Of a stretch of DNA of 64,000 nt, positions 46,443 to 58,810 are shown in pieces. The DNA is from Warburgia ugandensis. Lineage: Eukaryota; Streptophyta; Magnoliopsida; Canellales; Canellaceae. Below the pieces are notes generated by a model. That model was not told where the DNA came from and searched no databases. It saw only the letters and a program-made list of their open reading frames with translations. Positions within the stretch are counted from its first letter, which is position 1, and each line of letters opens with the position of its first letter. The stretch is from positions 19,319,945 to 19,383,944 of the forward strand of contig CP141132.1 of the NCBI GenBank assembly GCA_035236585.1, given 5' to 3'. The position numbers were made by a program, and so were the translations under genes.

Positions 46443-47596
46443 TGATAAGTGTCTAATTTTATATTAAAACCACCCAATTAGTTACCCATGTGTTATAACC
46501 TTACAATCACTTGAAGATGCAATTAAAGGAGTCAAAGGTGGCCAAAGTGGGCTCATGCACAAGCCATGTAAAATCCATCATCTTTCAATGGGATTCATTC
46601 AAGCCACTTACAAATATACAAGCCATGAAGAAGAGGACAAGCTAAGAAGCCTAGGCAACTACAAAAGCCAAGGATTTGAGCCACTATGCTAGGCCAATGG
46701 AGCTCTCAAAGTTAGTCATCAAGCCACATGAGCCAAGCTACATGGAAGGTTACGATTGGAGGAAAATCCAAAGGATTATCCATAGGATTTTAAGGGATAT
46801 TTTGAAGATAATTAAGGAAAAATCCAATTGGTAAAGGTAGTACATGGACCAATAGGAAGATACCACTCAATTTTTGTCATTTTCCCTTCTTCTTTTTCTG
46901 TCTCTCCATCTCACGACCAAGGGGCACTATGAATATTACTTTCCACTAAGAGTCCTAACTTTCTAAAACTCTCCCACCTTCCCACCTCCATCTAAGACCA
47001 GCCAATCACCTTTTTTCACCTTAATGCCTCTTTCTTATCTCTTTCATCATCCTCACCATTAAATTTTAATTTAAGGGCTGCCATCCTTCCTTATCATTCT
47101 CACCCCACAAATATTCCACATGAAAACCAAAGGGCGAGACTCCTATTTTCTCAGAAGTTATGGTGCCTCCCACCACTTGTTGGACCAATCTTAAGATGCC
47201 ACATACTCTCTTCCACCTCATCCTTATTCTCTTTCCTTCTTACACCCAATTCACTTCCACATTTTTTTATTTTTTATTTTTGTTCGCTTTTGAGTACCTT
47301 CATATAAAATCAATCAAGGAAAGGAGCTCCATGCCTAGACCTTGAAAGGTAGGCGCTCCCTTCCCATTCCACTCTCTAACTAACCACTCTTTACATGCCA
47401 CATACACCCATTATCTCTCATTCTACTCTCAACTTCCATCTCTTTCTCCACGTATCTATTTCTTTCCTAACCATTTAGATTTACACACAATCTCCCTAGT
47501 AACTTTAGATACCTTTTAATCCCCACAGTAGATCTAATTCCCATATCTTTTCCACCTTAGGATCATTGGCCACTCAAGATTAGAAGTTAAATCAAC

Positions 47597-47605
47597 TATA
47601 AAAGG
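47597..47605 (+). promoter_or_regulatory. Putative LTR TATA box (element E)
   Basis: TATAAAAGG is preserved here but altered in the 5' copy, where the equivalent reads ACTACACAAGG (near 38650). Confidence 0.5.
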
Positions 47606-47986
47606 GGCCTTAGGTTTTCATCGTGGGCATCTTGGATGGGAGTGTGGAGATGCCTAAAAAAGTGGTGCCTCCATTCCCCTTGAAAACCATAGTTTTTACC
47701 TTAGGTTTCTCTCCTCATTGTATAGCTCCTTAGGATGTCCTTTGCTTGTGGTTTTGTTTCATCTCAAGCCTTATTTTTGGTGCTTTGTTGATTCCAAGTT
47801 TTGGTTCTCCTTTGTTTGCATGTTCTACAAAAGTTCTTCAAGAAGAGGTAGGTTCCTTTCCCATGATTATTGTCTTGTTTGTTTAGCCTACTTCCCTTGA
47901 AGCATTGTTTTCTCATTGGATTTCCCCTTTGATCTTCAAGTTTATAGGAGTAGTAAGTATTGGATCAACTTTATTTTGGGTTTCTT

Positions 47987-49934
47987 AAAAGGTAAAAGGC
48001 TATTAACAAAAGAAACATGGTGGTGGAATGAAACAATGCAAAAAGCTAATAAAGAAAAACGAATGCGTTTTAAAGCATGGCAGAAGATTAGAAATAATGA
48101 AAACTATGAACAATATAAGAATGCTAAAAGCTTTGCTAAGATAATAGTAAGTGAGGCTAAACTTAAAGCATATGATGAGCTTTATAATAGACTAGGAACA
48201 AGAGAAGGTGAGAAAGATGTGTTTAAACTTGCAAAAGTAAGAGAACAGAAGGGTAAGGACTTAGAGCATGTTAGGTGCATTAGAAGCGATGATCAAAGTA
48301 TATTAGTCAAAGATGATGAGATCAAACAAAGGTGGGAAATGTACTTTCAAAAATTGTTAAATGACAATGGCTCTGAGAATATAGAGATTGAAAATACTAT
48401 AAATCTAAATAACACTGGATATTATACATATGATCGTAGGATTAAAATACTTAAAGTAAAAGAGGCCTTGAGAAAGATGAAATCAGGAAAGGCCATGGGG
48501 CCTGATGGTATACCAATAGAGGTTTGGAAGCATATGGGAGATATTAGGATATTTTGGCTGACCAAGTTGTTTAACAAGATCATAAAATCAAAGAAAATGT
48601 CTGATGAGTGGAGGAAAAGCTCTATTGTACTAATCTATAAGAATAAAGGAGACATTCAGAGCTGCACTAATTATCGAGGGATCAAATTTATGAGCCACAC
48701 CATGAAACTTTTTGAAAGAGTGATTGAGAAGAGGCTACGACATGAAACAAGTGTATCAGAGAATTAGTTTGGTTTCATGCCTGGGAGGTCTACCATGAAA
48801 GCTATTTTCTTACTAAGACAATTAGTAGAGAAATATAGGGAGAGGAGAAAAGACCTGCACGTGGTCTTTATTGACTTAGAGAAAGCTTATGATAGAGTCC
48901 TTAGAGAGTTAATATGGAGGGTGTTGGGTGGTAAAGGGGTTTCTTAGGGGTATATAGACATAATTAGAGATATGTATGAGGAAGCAGTAACAAATGTTAA
49001 GACCACTAGTGGCGTGACTGGTGATTTTCCTGTCATTGTCGGATTGCACCAAGGATCGGCATTGAGTCCATACCTTTTCACATTAGTTATGGATGAGTTA
49101 ACAAAACAGCTGCATGACGAGATTCCCTAGTGCATGCTATTTGGAGACGATATAGTCCTACTTAATGTGACAAGGGAGGGTGTAAACATAAAGATAGAGT
49201 TATGGAGAGAAGCATTAGAATCGGAAGGATTTAAAATTAGCCAAACTATGACAGAATATATGGAATGTAATTTTAGCAAGGAGAGTAGGACTGGAACACC
49301 AGTCAAGATTGATAACCAAGAGGTCCCCATGAGAGACCACTTTCGATACTTAGGATCAATGATCCATGAGAGTGGAGAGATTGAGAGGGAGGTTACCCAG
49401 AGTATCCAAGTAGGTTGGAACAAATGGAGATGTGCATCGGGTGTTTTATGTGATCGGCGGGTGCCACTCAAACTAAAGGGAAAATTCTATAGGATGGCTA
49501 TAAGGCCGGCCATGCTCTATGGATCAGAGTGTTGGGCAGTTAAGGAACATCATGCTCATAGGATGAATGTCGCAGAAATGAGGATGTTGAGATGGATGAG
49601 TGGTAAGACAAGAAAGGATAGAATTAGAAATGAAAATATTAGAGGAAATTTAGGGATAGCACCAATAGGTAACAAGATGAGGGAGATTAGACTTAGATGG
49701 TTTGGACATGTTCAAAGGAGGCCAACAACGGCACCAGTTAGAAGGAGTGAGGCAATACAAGTAGAAGGTTCTAAAAGGGCAAGGGGAAGGCCCAAAAGAA
49801 CGTGGAAGTGGTGAGGAAAGACTTAAAAACTTTGGGACTAAATGAAACCATGGTATTTAATAGAATGGAATGGAGGAATAAGATTCATGTGGCCGACCCC
49901 TAATTGGGATAAGGTCTTGATGATGATGATGATT
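47987..49934 (+). mobile_element. 5'-truncated RTE-type non-LTR retrotransposon (LINE)
   Basis: The LTR matches its 5' counterpart up to GTTTCTT (47986) and resumes at TTGGTGTAATG (49935). Between them lie 1948 bases coding on the plus strand for an RTE-like RT. The 3' end has a very short untranslated tail (TTGGGATAAGG) and a GAT trinucleotide run, which is typical of plant RTE elements. The apurinic-endonuclease domain is absent, as expected from 5' truncation during target-primed reverse transcription. No target duplication longer than one or two T residues is visible. Confidence 0.88.
47988..49903 (+). pseudogene. RTE LINE reverse transcriptase (three stops, one frameshift)
   Basis: One frame is open over nearly the whole length. 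It begins with an ETWWWNE segment and a basic, helical linker. The RT core follows: MGPDGIPIEVWKHMG (48498-48540), [43 protein letters not shown] (with a catalytic Asp), GLHQGSALSPYLF, and the catalytic loop as FGDD in place of the usual FADD (49137-49148). A C-terminal region has SECWAVKEHHAHRMNVAEMRM and RWFGHVQRRP. Three TAG codons (48765-48767, 48945-48947, 49128-49130) and one lost base near 49808 break it; in the shifted frame the protein would end at HVADP and TAA (49901-49903). The Met at 47916 lies in LTR sequence and is not the real start. Confidence 0.88.
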
Positions 49935-50869
49935 TTGGTGTAATGCATGGTGCGTAGTCACCTAAAGTGGTGCACGCCATTCTTGTAACTTGCTTTTCAT
50001 CGAATACAATTTGATTGTGAATGAAGTTCTCTTGATTGATGAATGTTAGTGAAGTTTTCTTGTTGGCATGTTACTTTCATGGTTTGATGTTTAATAAAGG
50101 ATTGATGCTCTAAGGTCTCAACCAAAAATCAACCCCAAACCCTATTGAAATCATGCACACCACTCTAAGTGTTGAATGCATGGTTTTGAAAGCTTTTTGG
50201 GTTCAAGATTAGACATCATTGATAAGTTTCCTTGCCCATTCTTATTGCCGTTCAAGTTATTTCGTTAGCTCATCCTAGTTTATCTCAACCAGGCACTTAA
50301 ATTAATAACCAAACCACCTTAAAACCATGCACTGGGCTACGCGCATGGTCTTGAATGATTTATTGTTGATAGAAAGGCTTAGAATGTTAAGTTAGTTGAG
50401 TTCAATCAAGTTAGGAAATTTTAGTTTAATTAACACATGAATGTTAGTTTTGATTAGTTTGCTTAGCATGTGGCTTGATTATCTTGTTATTTAGTGAATT
50501 TCTCATATTTTAGAAAGTTTAGTGAAGTAGTGTTCTGTTGCTTAAGTATTTTAATCATATTCATAGCCATTAGTACATTTGTATTCTTTAGAAATTGCAT
50601 GCTTAGGAAGTTAAGCTAGGGATGTTAAATTTTGCATGTTTTACTTGTAGCATATTTCCATATTTCATGTGTTAAGATTCCATTGTTAGTTTAGGATAAA
50701 ATCTCACTATCTATGTCTAGGTTAGAAAATTTTAGTAAGGACCTCTAATACCACAAATTGTTCAATTCCACGTGGGATCAACCTCCATCAAATGAATTAC
50801 TATACCTATTCATGCGCTTGCAAGTTTTAACTTAAAATCACAACATTTGGCATTGGTAGTAGCTTGAAA

Positions 50870-51469
50870 AGTCTCCTCCAATAGTGTGACTCCATGTGGC
50901 ATGACTCTCATGTGACTTGGTGGCTCATATTGATGGCTTGAGTGACTATGTCTTTTAGCTTTAAAGCTTGAATGAATGGGCTTTCTTTAGCTTTCTTTGT
51001 TAGACTAGAAAACTTCATTCATGACACCAATTCTCATGCACAGGTGGTGGAGTTGCATGGCTTTTTCATGGGCTCATTTTAATGACCTTTGATCTTCCAA
51101 TTTCTTTCTTGCTTACCTTAAGTTGATATTCATCCTTGATTAAGCTGTGAAATGATGAAATTTAGGTCTTTGGCCCTCTTTTGATCATGATATTCAATTC
51201 TCATCTTACTTGATCTCGACCATTCAATCATCTTCTCAACACCGACAAAAGATAAAAAAAATCCTAATTAAATCTTATAAAATTACGACAATTCACGTAT
51301 TTACTCTGGATTAGCTTCTATACCTGCAAAATATCAAACTTTTGAATTATTAGGTAAGAAATCCACGTGTTATGAAATTTTGAAAAAAAAAGTAGTAGAA
51401 TAATGTGTATAATTTATAACACATGAACTACTAATTGAGTACTTTTTATACAAAATTAAACACATATCA
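50870..51469 (-). repeat. Partial 3' LTR of element F
   Basis: It starts (minus) TGATATGTGTTTAATTTT at 51469 and is cut near 50870 next to the end of element E. The GGTGTTGAGAAG segment near 51240 is shared with LTR H (63356), so F and H are one LTR subfamily. An AGCCA-like array lies at 51070-50880. Confidence 0.75.
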
Positions 51470-53055
51470 CATCTCACAACCAAAACTTTCCTACATCTTG
51501 AGCAAAACATGCAAAATATCATGAAAATAAAAGTGGTTGCCATTTTTGTAGGTACTAATGATTGCATTTAGCATATGTAACAAGCCCTTAAACTCCTAAG
51601 TCGCCCCTAGTAGATGAGTTAGGCCTCGTGAGGGTTTACAATGAATATACCCACAAAATTCAATAAGGTTAAGTCCTTTATTTAACCTCAAAGATTTCTC
51701 ATCCATTAACACTCAACTAACTTTAATAACTTAATAAAGATGAATAAAAAATTATACAAGTTACCCACATACCAAAACATTTTACTACAATTATATCTCA
51801 AAAAGCAGTCTGTGAATAGGCTACATAAGTTTGGACTTCTAAATAGAAATGTTTATACTACATTAGAATAATGTCTTTACCTCAACCTCTCATGCATAGA
51901 CACTCAAAGATAAAGCTCTCAAAGAAAAGGGGTCAAATATAATTCTTTCACTATGTGATTGGATCCAAAAATACTGATGGTTCATATAATTTTATAATCA
52001 TTAATGAGACAAAGGAATATGATCACCAAGAATGGATACCACTATCAAGACTAGTAAGAATATTTCACCTGAATTATTTCATATTTATATTCTCATTAAA
52101 GCTATCATCTACCTTAAGATCAACAAGTCTTTAGATAGGGCTGGGAATGGTTCTGAAAGAAAGGTTATAAGGATTCAAAGTTTCAATTTGAGGGGAGGTG
52201 TTCAATAATTGTTGTTTGGACAACTTCTCTTCTAAGTGCTTAAGTGAATATCTTTTCTACTTTTCCTTTCTCTGCGTTTTTCTTTTTCTTTTTCTAACAC
52301 TTCTTTTTCTATTTCTTTTTTTTTATTTGAGGTAAAAGCTTTTCTATGTAAACACTTTGATATTTCTCACTTCTTAAATTGTTGTCCTTTTTCCTACTAT
52401 CTCTACTCATTTTTTGAAAGATAGGTAATGGATATTTAACAGGGTTTTTGGGTTTAGGTAAATGGGAATTTTAAAGAAAAAGGTTACCAAGAGGCTCAAA
52501 GGGTTTAACTAATGGTATACATTATTGGGTAGGCTTTATGCCTCTGAGCTAAAACAAAGATAGCCTATATCATTTCTTAGGTTTCTTAAAAGCATATCTG
52601 ATTCAATAAATGTTCAGGAAACAAAGTTAACACTCTTATGTTTTCTTGGCAATTGACCAAACAAAGATCACTTGGATCTTTCAAAGTTTATGTACACTAC
52701 AGAAATTATGGAATTATATATAACTCTTAGAAAGATGATAGTCTCTAATACTCACTTAAGTATAAAGGTCTCCATTGATTTCCTCAGGGTCTTTAAGTAA
52801 TAACCATCTATTATCTAAAATATGTACTATGTGTAAGTGCTTTCTAATATTTAAGTTCCATAAAATACTTCAAGGCATGAATAAACTGCAAAATTAACCA
52901 TATACATTTCCATCAAGAACTTAAATTAGTGGAAATACTAAGATTTAGAAAATCCAATTCTCATTAAAGGAACTTAGACCTTAAAAAAACAAAATTAAAG
53001 AAGAAGAAAAACTAAAAAATCTTATCCATATCTACACCCCTCAACCTAAACTAAA
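51470..53055 (-). other. 3' noncoding region of element F
   Basis: It includes a decayed polypurine tract (51483-51470), a purine-rich block on the minus strand (52335-52245) and the TTGGGGACAATG-equivalent at its upstream edge (near 53056-53067). No gene is supported. Confidence 0.55.
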
Positions 53056-53099
53056 CATTGTCCTCCCATGTTTTCAAACATAGGACTCTTATATGGTAA

Positions 53100-54150
53100 A
53101 TGGGTAATGTACAACAATGAGACTCTGTAGAAACCACAGGTTGCCTCCTAATGAGCACTAAGTTTAACATCTTCAGCCAGACATATGATGCCATGATGAA
53201 TGCAAATCTAATCATAAATACTGGTATAAGGAAACATTCTAAGGCAGGTCATGGTATACAAGTTCCTCTAACAATATCTCCTCTACTTTGGGTTGGCCAA
53301 CTCTAGATAGGGATTCAACCTTTTTCCATTTACTTTGGAAATCTATCCATCCTTTTCTATCACAATTGTTCCATGTAGATATATATATATGTCATATTAT
53401 ATAAGGTCTAGTCCATCAAGATTGAAGTTTTCCTAGAAATAGATGCAATCTAGAACTATGCAAAAGAACCTTTTGTCCTGGGGTGAAGGACTTTTGCAGG
53501 ATATCTATCATGATTTCTTTCCATGCTATCTTCATATCTTCACTGACTCATATGCATCTTTATTAATTTCATTCAACTCATTAAGCTAGAGTTTTCTATG
53601 AGTCCTAGTAGTATCTAGGTCAAAATTGAGCTTTTTAATGGCCCAATATGCTCTATGCTCCAGTTCTACTGGGAGGTGACAAGCCTTTTTATAGACCAAG
53701 CTGTAGGGTGACATGCCTATAGGGGTATTAAATGGAGTAAGATAGGCCCATAAAGCATCACTAAGTCTTAAAAACTAGTGTTTCCTATTTGGATTGACTA
53801 TCTTTTCCAAAATTCATTTTATCTCCCTATATGACACTTTTACCTGTCTAGTACACTAAGGATGATAAGGGGTAGCAATCTTATGGGTAACAGCATATTT
53901 ATTCATTAAGTTCTCAAACACTTTATTACAAAATTATTTACTCCCATCACTAATTATGGCCCTAGGAGTACCAAACCGAACAAATATATTTTCCTTTAAG
54001 AACCTAACCACCACCTTATTGTCATTGGTCTTGCACAATATAGCTTCTACCCATTTGGACAGATAGACCACTCTCACAAGAATGTATAGATAAGCAAAAG
54101 AGTTAGGAAAAGGCCTCTTAATATCAATGCCTCAAACATCAAAAGACTTG
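53100..54150 (-). pseudogene. Element F integrase remnant
   Basis: From the upstream end (54150), the sequence enters integrase just before the first catalytic Asp (an FDV-stop-GID segment) and continues through the second Asp region (near 53950, FGTPRAIISD-like), the GKACHL-like segment near 53680 and the C-terminal region near 53230-53460. The zinc finger is missing because of the deletion that removed RT and RNase H. Stops are frequent. Confidence 0.75.
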
Positions 54151-54740
54151 AACTAGGCTGACTCAAGTCCTGTTAGATATAGAGTAGATGACACCAACAT
54201 CTAAGAGTTTAAGCACTTCATCTCTCACTACCTCTTTCATATTAGGGTTTAGTCTCCTCTGTGTTTCCCTAGATCATTTAGCTTTTTCCTCTACATGGAT
54301 TCATGTATACACACAGTAGGGCTAATCCCTTTGATGTCCTCTATGGTCCACCCTAAAGCTATCTTATATTCCCTGAGAACATCAAAAAGATTATCTTCTT
54401 GTTCTTTATCTAGATCTAAGGCTATGATTATAGGTAAGGATTCATCAAGTCCTAAGTAAGAATATTTCAAGTTTTTAGGTAATGGCTTAAGGACCAAGGT
54501 GGGTGGTTTTTCTATTGAAGGCACAGAGAAAGAATTTGCAGGAGGATGTGGTTCCACTGAAGGCCCCCATTTGTTGATATCCATTATAGTTGCAGCAATG
54601 AAAAGATTATTTACCTTATCAATGGACTTGTCTATATCAAAATCACAATTAAAGTGTGCTACGTATGTCTCAAGTTGGTCTAGGATAGATGATGATGGAT
54701 TAATATCTAAAAGTAGACTTTCAATTAAATTGACGAACAA
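54151..54740 (-). pseudogene. Element F linker and RT N-terminus
   Basis: The open frame 54740-54291 covers the linker between protease and RT (NLIESLLLDINPSSS) and the start of the RT-proximal segment (ESLPIIIALDLDKEQEDNLF then EYKIALGWTIEDIKGISP). The RT N-terminus (MKEVVRDEVLKLLDVGVI) follows in another frame to about 54160. There, at GTCAGCCTAGTTCAAG, the sequence jumps directly to integrase, so the RT palm and RNase H are gone. Confidence 0.75.
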
Positions 54741-54999
54741 GAATCGTCTAGGTTTAGAAGCTGATCAACATTAGAAATATTGAGCTTGACTTTCATTTTG
54801 CTGAAAGATAACTTCATCACAACATTTCTATAGTTGTTGATGGCATTGGACACATAGGCAAAAATGGTTGTCCAAAAATTAACAGGATCTAACTACCGAG
54901 GTTTGACATAAGTTGGGTATCCCGGACGACAAAATCTAAAGGTGATTCCTATATTAGAACATCTTTAGCCATACCATGTGGAATATATACTAATCTATC

Positions 55000-55180
55000 T
55001 ACCAACTACAAGGTTGTATCAGTTGGCTTAAGGTCACCGAGCACAAGTTGCTCATAGCAAAAAAATGGCAGCAAATTTACACTAGCCCCTAAATCAAGTA
55101 GTGCCCTATCAACGATATGGTTTTCAATAACATAAGAAATGGTAGAACAATTTGGATCTGTAAACTTAGGACGGGTTTTG
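55000..55180 (-). pseudogene. Element F protease, C-terminal part
   Basis: It contains an intact retropepsin active-site motif, VDRALLDLGASVNLLPFF, on the minus strand. Its N-terminal portion is separated from it by the 55181-60045 insertion and resumes at 60055. The frame continuing upstream past 55180 into the insertion is coincidental. Confidence 0.8.
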
Positions 55181-55551
55181 TGATGACCCAGGTTTTTGTA
55201 ACACATTTTGTAATACATTTTTCGAAGGTAAGGCCCAAAGTAGTAAAAAAATTCCACAAAACAAAGCATCAAAAATTATTTTCTTTAGAACTTGTTTTGT
55301 AAAACCCAAGTCATCACTTCATACATATTCATAAGTAGAATTGTGTACAAGATAAAATTCCATTAACAGTATAATCCTAATACTTCATAATCCCATTGTT
55401 CATAAACATACTCATGGATCAATCTCTTTACTTTGTCATATATGTACTTCCTTATACATGCATACTGTATATGTTGTATAGATATATATACGGTCAAAAC
55501 CGTGAAAAATAGTTAATATCTCAAACATCAATAGTCACACTCAGACACACA

Positions 55552-55681
55552 GTTGATCAATCATCCAGACTCTGTTGGAAAATACTCCCTCATTTGGGCA
55601 GTATCATCACACTCAGCCATATTGAGTTGATAAAACATCCAGACTCTACTAGGAAAATTCTCCCTTATTTGTGCAGTATCG
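55552..55681 (+). repeat. Two-copy tandem repeat, period about 74 bp
   Basis: The unit starting GTTGATCAATCATCCAGAC (55552) recurs as GTTGATAAAACATCCAGAC (55626). Each is followed by a CTCCCTCATTTGGGCAGTATC-like segment. The copies have diverged moderately. Confidence 0.6.
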
Positions 55682-56116
55682 ACATCTCATTATGCTATGC
55701 ATCATAATGCAAAATACTCAAAGGACTACTATGCTGTAGTCTAATCCATACTAGCACTCTGGATAACTGCTTTCATACTCCACGGATACCAAATGTGGAA
55801 AATCATCTATGTCATGTCTATATGGGGAGACAGACCATCACAATGGTGGCCTTCCCATAATTGCCCCACTTGACATTTTGCCTCTCTTTGGGCACAATAT
55901 CATCATATATATCACATTTCAGAGAGCGAGTGGTCAAACCCTCATAACCCTCGTAGCATAGCATCCCCAGGCATACGCTTGTTTAAAATAAAAACCACAA
56001 GCCTCCTTACTTGTATATAAAGTATTCTTTTACTTATCATACATCTTGTCTGTTTATAGCATCATCCTTGTATTTTGGTATTCTTATACCGAGGATAGGA
56101 TTTCACTTCAAACCTA

Positions 56117-56197
56117 GGGATCATCATTTACAATGAATGATACCCATGTTCATATAAGTTTAGGGATCACCATTCTATATGAATGATTCCCATGTAT
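56117..56197 (+). repeat. Two-copy tandem repeat, period about 44 bp
   Basis: AGGGATCATCATTTACAATG with GATACCCATG recurs as AGGGATCACCATTCTATATG with GATTCCCATG. Confidence 0.5.
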
Positions 56198-57169
56198 TGA
56201 TTTTATACTTATCAGACAATTTGTCTATTTATCTAAGGTTGGAATACCTTTTAGTTCCCTCTTCACTTAAGGTTTTCCTCAATTCTAACTTAACCATTTC
56301 ACATGTGTTTGGGTTAGATCATAAGGGTTTTTAATGGATTTAATACAAGTATTTACATTATAGTTGTCAACATTTCCAAACATAAGATCATGTATTCAGC
56401 ATATATTTCTCATGTAGATGCATTCATAAAATCCTTCTACCTTCAAGTAGTGATTTATCTCTTCAAATCTTCCACGATCCTGATTGACGTATGAAATCTG
56501 TAAATCCATACTTACTGTCAATATTTATACAATCTGAATAATCCTATATTTTTAATCCTATCTAATTCTATGTCTAATCTTGTCCTCTGATATAAAGGGT
56601 CTTGATCTTATGTCCTATCATGATCTATCTTCCTCAGATAGTATTGATCAATAGATCTGACGTTAGAATGATCTTCTAATCTTTCATATCTAAGTATTTT
56701 CTATTCTAAGTCTTTGTGTATTCCTTTCTTTGATCTTGATCTTTCATAGATCCTTTGATCAACAATTTATACTTGTTGATAAAGATCAAGGGCTTAGATA
56801 TTCTATCATCTAGTTCTTCTTTGATCTAAGTTCAGTTGTTTGATCATCCCTAAGGAGGAGGATCTTGGTTCTCTTCATTGAATCATATTTGATCATGGGT
56901 TCAGATCTTCTATTTTATTTGATCTAAGATCTTCTATTCTATTAGATCTAAATTGCAAGCAATATATATATCATATATAAAAAAGCATTTATTTCTTTTA
57001 TTGCTCTTGATCATTCAAGATCCTATGGATCTTGTTTGATCATCCTTATCTTACTTACAATTTTTATTAGGGTTAGATAATTTACTAACCTTTTGAGCAC
57101 TTATTATTATTATTCAACCAATTAATGTTTTACTAGTTGAAGATGGCTTATCTCATCCTAATTTTATAT

Positions 57170-57620
57170 ATGTCCTCTTATTTCCAATTGACTAAGGCTT
57201 ACAAGCTGAATAGCTGAACACAAAGTGGTTACTTCAATCCTCATGTAAAGAGGCATTTAGACCTCACAAACGTCAACGGAAGGTAGGGGAAGAGCAAGGC
57301 TCTCTTAGAGAACCCCCTTAACCACCATGTTCAACATTCACTAGAGTGACCATAGCTCAACCTTTCATAAGGTTCCTATGAGCATTTTAACTCTAAGTAC
57401 TCTTTCTAATTGATTTTAATTATATCCATGAACATTTAAAATGTCATTCATGGGGTTTATTATTCTCCTAGTTTGGGCCAAGGATTTGATAATCCTTATA
57501 TTGTCCTACTAACTATAGCCCTTACTAATATTAAGTCAAAGTCATTCACTCATCGTAATTGTCCATGAATCTCTATATTCCATTAGTTAACATTTTTTAT
57601 GATTTATGATCATTATATCT
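57170..57620 (-). repeat. Athila-type leader-like segment inside the insertion
   Basis: The minus strand aligns to the element A leader (about 4470-4830): the CTTAG...GAGCTCATAGGA, GTCACTC and CTTTCGTTGATGTT-type segments appear in the same order. Element C has the same block at 29100-29400 (minus). Confidence 0.5.
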
Positions 57621-58589
57621 TAACAACTACTTAACAATTGAATCTACTAATAAAATTTGACAATAATTAAATCATAAACTTTAAAGCATAAATCTAATAT
57701 AAGTTTAACAACCATTTATACTAACATGCTTCCTATGAATGTAACTTAACCTAATGGAATAAAACTATACTTAAAACTAGCATGATCCAAAGTTATGAAA
57801 TCCATGAAATTTTACTACTAATCTAATGGAATCATGCTAAAATCTCAAATTTAAACTAACATGACCCTAAGATAATTAAATCTACCAACCTAATAACAAA
57901 CTAATAACATTTAGAGCATAGCACGGTAAAATTTAAGAATTACACTATCATGCTTCCTAATTTATAACATAAATCACATTTGCAATTCTGTTATCAAATA
58001 AAACAAAATTAAACTAATTAGATTAAGATTATTAGAGACTTTTACTTATGATCCAACCATTGGATCTTAGATCTTTTCCTTTAGATCAAGGGTTTTAATT
58101 ATATTTAGGGCTTTTACTCCATTAAGAACCAAAGATCATATCCACTTATTTTTGTCACATTTAATCCATGATATAATTGGATTTCACCATAATCCCATTC
58201 ATACAACCCATCCAAAGTGTCTGACCATGCTTGATCTCATTGATCAAGTGAGTCTCTTTGCATTTTTAGGGTTTTTCTACCATAAAGGGTAGATCTCTCA
58301 ATTTATCTTAGATTTGTCAAAATAAATAATAGATATTACTTTATTTCAATATTGTTTCATCATTAAATCAAATCCCCAAGATCTAATCATCTCAGATCTT
58401 GAAGATCATGAAAATTGGAAGCTTATTTCCTAAAAAAAGAAAGTTTCTTGAAGATTTTTATCAATTTTATGCTTTCAAAAGAAAATAGACATTACAAGAT
58501 TTCCATATCTTCTTTCTGATCTTAATTTGGAGTTCAAATGACTCCGCAATTGACAAATGAAGTTCATAGTCGTTCTGAGGGTCCAGATT

Positions 58590-58810
58590 TGATCTGGGCC
58601 CAGTGGAATGGAAGGTCTTAATAGTTTAAGCGAAGCGGGTTTGATCGGGCAAAGCAATCACCATGCACTCGTCACCGGGACGCACGTGGTAATGCGTTGC
58701 TCGGGACCTATGATGTCGCTCGGACATTCTATTGGGACGTCATGCACGCGGAGACGCTCCTGCAGGGCACGTTTTCATGTGGGGGCTCGCTGCGACATCC
58801 CAAGAGCCAG
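58590..58810. other. CpG-rich patch
   Basis: About 18 CpG dinucleotides occur between 58631 and 58795, against very few in the surrounding kilobases. The frame 58608-58886 that spans it has no recognisable motif and is probably a by-product of the base composition. Confidence 0.6.

Larger units (their letters stand above)
37495..50845 (+). mobile_element. Element E: Athila/Tat-like retrotransposon with LINE insertion
   Basis: E has a 5' LTR lacking its start, a PBS-like site, a truncated gag, protease, RT, RNase H and integrase remnants in order, a 3' noncoding region, a polypurine tract and a 3' LTR with a LINE inside. Its Pol parts are close to those of element A, but the LTRs form a distinct subfamily with several ACCATGC palindromes. 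Confidence 0.88.
46443..50845 (+). repeat. 3' LTR of element E, interrupted by a LINE
   Basis: It starts TGATAAGTGTCTAATTTT. After about 58 bases it jumps to sequence equivalent to about 37605, so several hundred bases of U3 are deleted. It has the AGCCA array (46555-46745), TATAAAAGG (47597-47605), the LINE (47987-49934), the palindrome series, and the end at ACAACA. Confidence 0.87.

Noticed and set aside
47916-47986. Met at 47916 as start of the LINE protein
   Set aside because: These codons belong to the LTR. The LINE begins at 47987, so the N-terminus is an accidental fusion.
53370-53390. TA dinucleotide microsatellite
   Set aside because: It has only a handful of units and does not stand out from AT-rich background.
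55181-55272. N-terminal extension of the element F protease frame
   Set aside because: The sequence belongs to the later insertion. True protease continues at 60055.
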